A DNA stretch of 64,000 bases, taken from positions 1 to 64,000 of the forward strand of contig MGXU01000009.1 of NCBI GenBank assembly GCA_001801815.1, in the 5' to 3' direction. The stretch comes from Gammaproteobacteria bacterium RIFCSPHIGHO2_12_FULL_36_30. GTDB lineage: Bacteria; Pseudomonadota; Gammaproteobacteria; Coxiellales; Coxiellaceae. Shown piece after piece: positions 56,769 to 64,000 of this stretch. Position numbers and translations under genes: made by a program. Each line of letters starts with the position of its first letter. Position 1 is the first letter of the stretch. The notes beneath the pieces were generated by a model. The model was not told the origin of the DNA. It did no database searches and was given only the letters and a program-made list of their open reading frames with translations.

Positions 56769-58538
56769 ATGGCATTGCCAAATAATCCAGATCAAGAAGC
56801 AGGACAGGATATTTCAGCAGTCGAAACAACGCCGTCAGCTGCATCAAAATCAATTCTTAAAAAACCGAATGCACCTAAATCAAAAAAATCTGTAAATTTT
56901 TTCGCGACAAAAGAAGAAATAATTTTTGATATTGAAAATCAATCGAAACCAATTAAACAAATTGTTGCCGAAAATCAATTATCAGGTAATGCTGGTGTTA
57001 AAAGAAAATCTAAAGCTGCTCAATTAGCAATTCAAGCAGCGGCAGAAAAGGCTGTTGAAGAAATATATACGCATGATGTGATTGCGTCGCAAAAACTTTC
57101 AGATGCGAAAACAGTAGAAACAATTTGTGCGAATGCAAGCGAATCTATTAAAACTGAATTGGGAACGATATGGGAAATTAACGAGCACCACACACCACTC
57201 TCTATTTTTCAAACAGAATATTATCAACCAGCACGGCAAAAAAAATCGATAAAAGAAATTGCCGCATTATGTATTGCACAAAAAAGAAATAAAAAAATTA
57301 CCGATGTGCAAATATTTTCGCGTGCAGAATTTATATCGGGTAATACTTTTTCAGGCAGAGCCTATATCGGCAGTAAAAAATCTCTGAAGTATTGCCAAAC
57401 TCAAGATGATGTAGAAAAATTACTAACATTAAAAATTTGCGAAATTGAAATATTAAACAGCAGAGCGATATCTCTCAAGAAACAAGAATTGGATATGGCT
57501 AAAGCTAAACTTGAAACGCTGATCGCTGAATATACAATTCGAATGCAATATAACAATAAAGATTCGGACGCGGTGACGAAATGCAATCAAGCGAAGCCGC
57601 TGTTGCAGTCTGTAATGCATGTGAGTAAGTTCATAGAGAAAGGAAAATCGATAGGTGTTGCAGAAATTCCAAAAATTACTGTTAGTGGTGAGTTATTGGA
57701 TATTTGTAAAAATGTAAAAACAATAAGAAATGAATGGCAACAGATACAGAAAAAAATAAAAAAAGGTGAATTAAATATTGCTGAAATAAAATTAGAAAAG
57801 ATCAGCAGCCATACAATATTTAATGAAAATCGACTCACTGATAAATTAAATAAACTGCTTGCAGATTTAGAAGTGCGCGAAATTAACTATGTAGTTCGAA
57901 TAAACAAAGGACAAGAGCATCGCGGTTTTGCAAAAAAGACAAAAATAAAATCCGCTACTGAAAAATTATTCGCAACAAAAAAAATGATACAAGAGGCTAA
58001 GAGGTTATTAATAATTCTGGAACATCGAAGAGATATTCAGAAAATTCCTGAATGGAATAATGCGTCTGCTAACGAAGGTAGTTCGAAAAAATATTATACT
58101 GAATTGTTGTCATTATCAGCAGAAGTAAAGCAGGTTATAAAAAATTTACAAACAGAATCTATTTCTGCGCAATCAGCAAAAGAATCAAACGATAATTCAG
58201 CGGAGCCATTTATAAAATTGAAACGAGATATTATATCTGAATTTAGTAAACTTTATGCGACAGATCGCTACGCTGATTTATCTAAAACTTCATCGTTACC
58301 GCATATTTTTTACTTATCACAAAAAATAAAAAAGGAATTACCCTGTCAAAAAAACTTTACTCGATCAATAGAAAAATGTGAAAATATCGATACCGTGGAA
58401 AAATTGCTAGATGAGGTATGCGAACGCACTGTAACAGAAGAGCTCGAAACTTGTCTGACTCATTGCGCTTCCAAAATAAAAGAATACCAAAAAGAACATC
58501 TGCAACTTATTGTTCACCCAACAATGCTGCTTAAATAA
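56769..58538 (+). CDS. Large protein of unknown function with PP1-docking-like motifs (candidate effector)
   Basis: 589 residues, no family recognised. TATAAT at 56730-56735 suggests its own promoter. The first 60 residues are disordered-looking and contain SILK (28-31), then KSVNF (40-44), then II (51-52) within KSVNFFATKEEIIFD. This order and spacing match the eukaryotic PP1-regulator motifs SILK, RVxF ([RK]x[VI]xF) and the hydrophobic pair 5-8 residues later. The remaining 500 residues are mostly helical and Lys/Glu-rich with coiled-coil potential (IQAAAEKAVEEIYTHDVI). No signal peptide or transmembrane segment. Type IV effector status and PP1 binding are inference; short motifs can arise by chance. 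Confidence 0.75.
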   Translation: MALPNNPDQEAGQDISAVETTPSAASKSILKKPNAPKSKKSVNFFATKEEIIFDIENQSKPIKQIVAENQLSGNAGVKRKSKAAQLAIQAAAEKAVEEIYTHDVIASQKLSDAKTVETICANASESIKTELGTIWEINEHHTPLSIFQTEYYQPARQKKSIKEIAALCIAQKRNKKITDVQIFSRAEFISGNTFSGRAYIGSKKSLKYCQTQDDVEKLLTLKICEIEILNSRAISLKKQELDMAKAKLETLIAEYTIRMQYNNKDSDAVTKCNQAKPLLQSVMHVSKFIEKGKSIGVAEIPKITVSGELLDICKNVKTIRNEWQQIQKKIKKGELNIAEIKLEKISSHTIFNENRLTDKLNKLLADLEVREINYVVRINKGQEHRGFAKKTKIKSATEKLFATKKMIQEAKRLLIILEHRRDIQKIPEWNNASANEGSSKKYYTELLSLSAEVKQVIKNLQTESISAQSAKESNDNSAEPFIKLKRDIISEFSKLYATDRYADLSKTSSLPHIFYLSQKIKKELPCQKNFTRSIEKCENIDTVEKLLDEVCERTVTEELETCLTHCASKIKEYQKEHLQLIVHPTMLLK

Positions 58539-58565
58539 AATATTTCATACCCATTTTATTAACCA

Positions 58566-60209
58566 ATGAAGAAATTTACAATGTCTCGAAAATCAGTAAA
58601 ATTTAAAATCAAGCTCAATAACAATGCCCATTCCTTTTTTCAATCCGCACTTGCTGAATATCAAGAAACCGAGCACGAAACACGCTCGTTAGACAAACTA
58701 ATAAGTTTGATGCAGTCAGCGAGAGAGCAGGCTATTCATCATCTGTCATATACTGCGCCGCAGCTATTAGAATCGATTGATCTTGAACTGATTAAATTTA
58801 TTGTTCAGATAATGTTAGATCTACAAAAAAAATACGCAGGATTAGCGCAAAATACCGTAAAATCTAGCTATGCATTCTGCCAAGATTTTTTATCTGAAAT
58901 TGTTTTGTGGCATAACTTATTGCATCATCTTTTTTCTGATAAAGAATTTTTAAATACTGCATTGTGTAATACTTTTCCTCGTCGGCAATATTCGGATACT
59001 ACGCAAGATGCGATTCCTCAAAATGAGGTGACTCTTTCTTCATATGATACTCAAATGCGATTAAGATTAAGGCTGAGCACGCACCTTAAAAAAATAGTTC
59101 TTGATTGCCCAACAGAAAAAAATACTTTGCGAAAAGAAATCGCACCCATTTTTTTATCTTCTTACGATGGGATGGCTAAAAAGATTAGTGAAGCAAAACA
59201 AAAATTTAAAAAATTTTTTGTATTTTATAATTATCTCACATCCCCTGTTGCAGCGTCAGAGAAGCAGATAGATTCGTATTTCGCAAAATATATCGCGACG
59301 TTACTTTCAGCAGAGATTTACTTGCTATTACGCAATGCTGCCACAGAAATTGATCTTGGTTGTGACACAATTCCAGACCCAACACTCAAAATTTTTCAAA
59401 CAGCGTTTGATAAAATTGAACGAATGGTTAGGGTGGGAATTTTGACAGCACCAGAAACTTGTATAGAGATTGAGAAAAACGCTAATGAACAATGCAAAAC
59501 ACTTTTTTATAAGCTTATTCGTAAGTTGCAGTCCGGATTTATACAAAAATTAATGCACCACACTGATGTGGTTGACGTCAATAACACTTTCAATGAAGAA
59601 GTTCTGCATAATTTTTTTCAGGATACAATTAATAAGATTAATCTATATGTTTCAATTGTTGTTCAGTTTAAGTTCGTGGAGCACAAAGCGGATATCTTAA
59701 GTGGGCGTTTTATTCAAGAATTCCAAAATAAAATAGAAGACGCAATTAATCAAATGAGCGCACTGAACGAAACTTTACCACCGCTAAAAGCATTGTCAGA
59801 GCTTGAAGATAATAAAAATAAAATGGAACGGTTGTGGAATATGATGAAAATTTTGTTTCCGGATCAATATACCAATGAAACAGTGAATAAACTGATCGAT
59901 GAATTTCATATGAAAATAGATATAAACATTCAATATAATCGAATCATAAAAAAATTAAATCAGTATTTATGTGAAGGTATTGCAATTAAGCAGAGTCCAC
60001 GCGTTACTGATAAAGCTCCGCAACAAATTGCAAGATTAAAAAGATATGCACAGGCATTGCTGAATGGAAAGATAGAAATTAATCCTGTGTTATTGCAAAA
60101 GCCAACAGGTAGTGCGCAACTTGACATAATTTGGTGTGATTTAGAAAAATTAAGAGAAAAAATACTTGCATCACAACAACCTTCATCTACACTGTCATTG
60201 AATACATAG
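58566..60209 (+). CDS. Large helical protein of unknown function, second of a pair (candidate effector)
   Basis: 547 residues, no family recognised, 27 nt after the preceding unknown gene, so probably in the same transcript. Two start codons are possible: 58566 and 58581 (MSRKSVKF). Near the N-terminus RKSVKF contains K-S-V-K-F, again an RVxF-type sequence and similar to KSVNF in its neighbour. The rest is predicted helical (LDKLISLMQSAREQAIHHLS, INQMSALNETLPPLKALSEL) with no signal peptide or membrane segment. It may be a distant paralogue of the upstream protein or simply share the short motif. Confidence 0.75.
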   Translation: MKKFTMSRKSVKFKIKLNNNAHSFFQSALAEYQETEHETRSLDKLISLMQSAREQAIHHLSYTAPQLLESIDLELIKFIVQIMLDLQKKYAGLAQNTVKSSYAFCQDFLSEIVLWHNLLHHLFSDKEFLNTALCNTFPRRQYSDTTQDAIPQNEVTLSSYDTQMRLRLRLSTHLKKIVLDCPTEKNTLRKEIAPIFLSSYDGMAKKISEAKQKFKKFFVFYNYLTSPVAASEKQIDSYFAKYIATLLSAEIYLLLRNAATEIDLGCDTIPDPTLKIFQTAFDKIERMVRVGILTAPETCIEIEKNANEQCKTLFYKLIRKLQSGFIQKLMHHTDVVDVNNTFNEEVLHNFFQDTINKINLYVSIVVQFKFVEHKADILSGRFIQEFQNKIEDAINQMSALNETLPPLKALSELEDNKNKMERLWNMMKILFPDQYTNETVNKLIDEFHMKIDINIQYNRIIKKLNQYLCEGIAIKQSPRVTDKAPQQIARLKRYAQALLNGKIEINPVLLQKPTGSAQLDIIWCDLEKLREKILASQQPSSTLSLNT

Positions 60210-60227
60210 TCAAAACAGTTGGACGAA

Positions 60228-60932
60228 ATGACTCGCCAAATTATTATCGACACAGAAACAACCGGTTTATCGCCTGATCAAGGCCATCGATTAATTGAAA
60301 TTGGTTGCATTGAAATGGTGAATCGTCGCATTACGAATAATCGTTTTCATCATTATGTTAATCCGAAACGCGAAATTGATGCAGGTGCTGCAAAAATTCA
60401 CGGCATTACAGAAGAATTTTTAAAAGATAAACCAACGTTTGAAAAAATTGCAGAAGACTTATTTTTATTTATTAATGGCGCTGAATTAATTATTCATAAT
60501 GCACCGTTTGATTTAAGTTTTATTAATATGGAATTTGCACGCATTGATAAATCACGTGTGCCGATTACACAATTTTGTACGGTGATTGATACATTAGTGA
60601 TGGCGCGTCGAGAATATCCTGGGCAACAAAATAATTTGGATGCGTTATGTAAACGATTAGGTGTGAATAATAAACATCGTGATTTGCATGGCGCATTAAT
60701 TGATGCGGCGATATTGGCTGATGTTTATTTATTAATGACTGGTGGGCAAACACAAATGTTTTCTCCCGAATCCGATGAGAAAAAAAATAATGCTGAAACT
60801 GTTGCTGCAGAAAAATCACAACGTTTGGAAAATGCTTTGCCAATTATTGCAGCAAGTGCAGATGAATTAATTGCGCATGATGCATTTTTAGATAAATTGG
60901 TGAAGGCAGGGAAATGTGTTTGGCGGGAATGA
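60228..60932 (+). CDS. dnaQ: DNA polymerase III subunit epsilon (proofreading)
   Basis: 234 residues from ATG 60228 (a TTG at 60219 is less likely). Exonuclease motifs are IIIDTETTGLSP (Exo I), HNAPFDLSFINMEF (Exo II) and HRDLHGALIDAAILADVYLL (Exo III, with the HxxxxD pair). The C-terminus reaches the alpha subunit-binding tail. 3'-5' proofreading in the replicase. Two heptamer units lie just downstream. Confidence 0.97.
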   Translation: MTRQIIIDTETTGLSPDQGHRLIEIGCIEMVNRRITNNRFHHYVNPKREIDAGAAKIHGITEEFLKDKPTFEKIAEDLFLFINGAELIIHNAPFDLSFINMEFARIDKSRVPITQFCTVIDTLVMARREYPGQQNNLDALCKRLGVNNKHRDLHGALIDAAILADVYLLMTGGQTQMFSPESDEKKNNAETVAAEKSQRLENALPIIAASADELIAHDAFLDKLVKAGKCVWRE

Positions 60933-60937
60933 AGATG

Positions 60938-60951
60938 TTATTCGTTATTCG
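60938..60951 (-). repeat. Two tandem heptamers, inverted orientation, after dnaQ
   Basis: GTTATTC twice on the + strand, i.e. GAATAAC twice on the minus strand, the same unit as upstream of secY and the ferredoxin gene. The remaining 200 nt to the next gene are AT-rich; no clear promoter was found there. Confidence 0.5.
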
Positions 60952-61157
60952 TTCTCGCGATTATCATTTTTTGCTAATTTGCGCGGCTCCACTCTTGTAA
61001 TTTCTTGTTAAACATAACAATTTTTCCAACTTCTTGTTTTAAAACACCTTAAATTCAGCGAAAAACTCATCAACAGTACTATAGTTTTACTTGTAATGAG
61101 TCATTTAATTCTTAAATAACCCATTGTTTAGTAAGTTATATGCGTTTGGGGGCGAGT

Positions 61158-64000
61158 ATGGCAATTGTTCAGGTAGGTTCAGGAAGTTATACAACGACTT
61201 TACCAACAGGCGAAGTAGGTCCTACTAACTTCCAAGGAATACCACTTACGCCATTAGTTTCCGCTGATTTTACAGGCGCAATTCCAACTAACGATTGGTC
61301 TTCATCAATTATATATCCATTTTTCAATGATCCTTATTCTGCGCCGATGTTTGCACATCCGTTAAATATGAAAGCGGATGAACATGGTTTGAATTTAGGC
61401 TACACAGATACTCCAACTTATTTTTATGACAACAATGGTCGCGAAGTAAAATTTCAATATACCTATCATTCTGATTTGAATGTTGGATTAAATGGGATGA
61501 ATGCATCTAACACTGTTTTACAAAGTGCATCCGATTGGTTTGTGACAGCGCAATGGAATGACAGCAATTCTTCAAGTCAAATGCACGCCACTTTTGGACA
61601 TGGTTCGCCTTTTGTTTATTACGAAAGAAGTGCTGGAAATGAAAATGTTGTCATCACAGCACAATTACCTGATAACAACAGCAACAGTATTGGTCAACCG
61701 AATAATACAAATACTGTATTTGAAATATCACATGTTGATGGTGTTTATAACGGCGGACAATTATCTGTAAATATGTTGGTGAATTCAATTGCTGGCGATG
61801 GAATTGAAATGGGAAATTCAATCGAAGCGCGCATTTCAATTGACACAAATGGTGATGGTCATTTTGATTATGTGCAAACGCTAAATTATTTTCCGCTTGA
61901 TGGTACAAGTAATACAACAGAAGTTTATACACAAAATGAATCAGGACGCAGCAGCGGTGCAAGTACAAATGGTTCATTGCAAAATTTAGATGATGCAACG
62001 ATTAAAGTAGAAGTGTGGCAACCTTTTGGAACTGGAAAAGCACAAGTGGTTGACACGTCAAATATTCAATTACCATTTAATAATTTAACCGACAGCAATT
62101 CAGGCGTTGCAATTTCAAATACATTATATTTAGATACTGATCATTCTGGTCACGGTGTTTTAACTTCAACCGCAGGAACTAATCAAGCGATGACACTTGG
62201 CGAAACAGCAAGTGAATCAGTTGTAGCATGGGATGGCGCAGGTACAATTTTTTATGATGGCGGAAATGTTATCGGAATTACAGTCAATGGAAATAGTTAT
62301 GGATTATTTGCACCAGTTGGCAGCGATTGGAATTTAGATAATGGTTTAATTACCTCTAATTTAAACGGACAAGATTATTTTTCAACTGCATTATTACCAG
62401 ATGATTCTGCGCAAACATTACAATATTTTTATCAACATGCATTTGCATTTCCAACTGACAGCACAATTACTTATTCTTATGACGCAGCACATTCAGAAGT
62501 CGACACACAATTTACAATTACAACTGATTTAAAAGAAGCTGGTTTTTCAGATCAAGCATTAATAAATTTATATCCGCATCAATGGTTAAATACAGATAAT
62601 GTATTAACAGATTATTCGTATGAATCACCACGCGGTGAAATGAAATTATTTGAAGGAAATACATTTACAACCGAAACACCGTACACTGGAATTTTACCAT
62701 CATTGCCAAATTTTTTAGATCCTGTGCAATCACAACAAATGGCGAATTTAGTTGATGCAGAATTTCATAATTTACAAGCATCGCCGATCCCAATTCCGTT
62801 TCAAGACAGCTATACCGCAGGAAAAGCAATGGAACGCTTGGGTCAGTTAGCAGAATTGGCAGATCAAGTTGGAAATGATGTTGCAAAAACATTTTTTATT
62901 AACACAATTAAAAGTGAATTGGAAAATTGGTTTACGGCGACGAGTGAAGAAGGAGATAAACAACTTTATTACAATGCTGAATGGAATACATTGCAAGCTT
63001 ACCCTGCCAGTTTTAATTCCAATACAGAATTAAATGATCATCATTTTCATTATGGCTATTTTGTAAATGGTGCTGCAACGATTGCGAAATTTGATCCTGC
63101 GTGGGTTGATGATTGGGGTGGCATGGTAGATTTAATTATTCGCGATGTTGCAACAACCGATCGCAACGATCCTATGTTTACAACTTTAAGAAATTTTGAC
63201 CCGTACGAAGGACATTCATGGGCATCAGGTCACGCTTCATTTTTTTCTTCAAACAATCAAGAATCATCTTCTGAGGCATTAAATTTTGCAAGTGGATTAA
63301 CATTCTGGGGCGCTGAAACTGGAAATGTTGCGCTGCAAAATTTAGGAATATATTTGTATTCAACTGAAGTTGCTGCTGTTCAGCAATATTGGTTTGATAT
63401 TAATAATATGAATTTTCCAGATGATTTTGATCACAGTGAAGTGGGAATGATTTGGGGTGATGGCGCAAATTACAGTACATGGTTTTCAGGCGATCCTGAA
63501 ATGATTCACGGAATTAATTATTTGCCTTTAACGGGCGGCTCGATGTATTTAGGTTTAGATCCGCAATATGCAGCACAAAATTATCAAGAAATGTTGCAAG
63601 TGAATGGGGGCGCGCCAACGGAATGGAAGAATATTATGCTGCAATATCAGGCATTTTTTGATCCAGAAGCAGCTGTTAATGCATTAAATGCAGGTTATTC
63701 ATCTTTAAATGAGCCACCATTTGAAATGGGCGAATCAGTTGCGCACAATTATAGTTGGATACATAATTTTAATGAATTAGGACAAGTGTATAGCGCAGTG
63801 ACTGCTGATATACCTTTTTTTACAGTGTTTAATGATGATGGTTTGTTAACTTACACTGCTTATAATTTTACTGATGTAGAAATGACGGTGCATTTTTCTG
63901 ATGGCACCGAAATGATATTGGCAGGAAATGAATTTGCTGCGATGAATGAACATAAATCTTGGTCTTCCATTACAGGATTAATTGATAATACACCGCCAGA
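61158..64000 (+). CDS. GH81 endo-1,3-beta-glucanase (partial, runs off the window)
   Basis: At least 947 codons without a stop from ATG 61158 (GGGGG upstream). Family GH81 landmarks are GAIPTNDWSSSIIYPF near residue 37, LNDHHFHYGYFVNGAATIAK near residue 625, and DPYEGHSWASGHASFFSSNN followed by QESSSEALNFASGL near residues 680-715; this last block holds the catalytic Glu residues of the family. Residue 228-240 (SIDTNGDGHFDYV) resembles a Ca-binding loop. There is no signal peptide at the N-terminus, so export, if any, would be by type I or another signal-independent route. GH81 enzymes cleave beta-1,3-glucan of fungal, oomycete or algal walls. The 3' end lies beyond the window. Confidence 0.9.
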   Translation, partial: MAIVQVGSGSYTTTLPTGEVGPTNFQGIPLTPLVSADFTGAIPTNDWSSSIIYPFFNDPYSAPMFAHPLNMKADEHGLNLGYTDTPTYFYDNNGREVKFQYTYHSDLNVGLNGMNASNTVLQSASDWFVTAQWNDSNSSSQMHATFGHGSPFVYYERSAGNENVVITAQLPDNNSNSIGQPNNTNTVFEISHVDGVYNGGQLSVNMLVNSIAGDGIEMGNSIEARISIDTNGDGHFDYVQTLNYFPLDGTSNTTEVYTQNESGRSSGASTNGSLQNLDDATIKVEVWQPFGTGKAQVVDTSNIQLPFNNLTDSNSGVAISNTLYLDTDHSGHGVLTSTAGTNQAMTLGETASESVVAWDGAGTIFYDGGNVIGITVNGNSYGLFAPVGSDWNLDNGLITSNLNGQDYFSTALLPDDSAQTLQYFYQHAFAFPTDSTITYSYDAAHSEVDTQFTITTDLKEAGFSDQALINLYPHQWLNTDNVLTDYSYESPRGEMKLFEGNTFTTETPYTGILPSLPNFLDPVQSQQMANLVDAEFHNLQASPIPIPFQDSYTAGKAMERLGQLAELADQVGNDVAKTFFINTIKSELENWFTATSEEGDKQLYYNAEWNTLQAYPASFNSNTELNDHHFHYGYFVNGAATIAKFDPAWVDDWGGMVDLIIRDVATTDRNDPMFTTLRNFDPYEGHSWASGHASFFSSNNQESSSEALNFASGLTFWGAETGNVALQNLGIYLYSTEVAAVQQYWFDINNMNFPDDFDHSEVGMIWGDGANYSTWFSGDPEMIHGINYLPLTGGSMYLGLDPQYAAQNYQEMLQVNGGAPTEWKNIMLQYQAFFDPEAAVNALNAGYSSLNEPPFEMGESVAHNYSWIHNFNELGQVYSAVTADIPFFTVFNDDGLLTYTAYNFTDVEMTVHFSDGTEMILAGNEFAAMNEHKSWSSITGLIDNTPP

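Noticed and set aside
60933-61157. Possible small RNA or tRNA gene between dnaQ and the GH81 gene
   Set aside because: No cloverleaf, terminator or conserved structure was visible; the stretch is plain AT-rich sequence apart from two heptamers. No tRNA was recognised anywhere in the window.
61324-63363. Short frames on both strands inside the GH81 region
   Set aside because: They overlap a continuous 947-codon frame with clear GH81 motifs; the long frame has no stop inside the window.

Overview
The window is chromosomal DNA of an AT-rich gammaproteobacterium. The order of the ribosomal genes and several conserved pairs (gmk-rpoZ-spoT-ridA-recG, dut-algC, coaD-ferredoxin, an MFS gene beside ssb near uvrA, mltD-methyltransferase-rnhA...dnaQ) point there. 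AT-rich codon use, ankyrin and coiled-coil proteins, and large unrecognised proteins with eukaryote-like motifs suggest a host-associated Legionellales-type bacterium (Legionella/Coxiella/Berkiella neighbourhood). That placement is inference; no 16S gene is present.

Layout. 1-14400: the end of tuf, then the complete S10, spc and alpha ribosomal operons (rpsJ to rplQ, including secY, rpmJ and rpoA), all on the + strand. This block is unusual because several of its gene junctions carry dispersed repeats: a 43-52 nt structured repeat (family A), a GC-rich repeat (family B), a long inverted repeat between rpsN and rpsH, and heptamer arrays. 14500-25000: a membrane protein of unknown function, ssb and an MFS transporter, a small secreted cyanovirin-N-like protein with a histidine-rich tail, an AAA/DUF4143 ATPase preceded by three evenly spaced palindromes, a lipoprotein, uvrA, two small hypothetical genes, an IS4-type transposase and a small membrane protein.

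25100-46100: housekeeping genes for peptidoglycan (murB), haem (hemE), RNA processing (pcnB, rph), CoA (coaD), nucleotides (dut, pyrE, gmk), LPS (algC, waaC), repair (xthA, recG) and the stringent response (rpoZ, spoT). Interleaved are a candidate effector (TcdA/TcdB-like glycosyltransferase plus ankyrin repeats) and a coiled-coil protein. 46100-56650: two paralogous outer-membrane beta-barrel proteins behind a promoter with a 19-bp palindrome, htpG behind a clear heat-shock (sigma32) promoter, folD, an SDR, a drug exporter, mltD, a methyltransferase and rnhA.

56700-64000: two large unrecognised proteins lie between rnhA and dnaQ. The first has SILK, RVxF and hydrophobic-pair motifs in the order used by eukaryotic protein phosphatase 1 (PP1) regulators; the second has an RVxF-like motif near its N-terminus. 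After dnaQ, a GH81 endo-1,3-beta-glucanase with no visible signal peptide runs off the end of the window.

The strongest leads are the possible PP1-docking protein pair, the repeat families colonising the ribosomal operon, the triple palindrome with a 33-bp period, the CVNH/His-tail protein and the glycosyltransferase-ankyrin protein.
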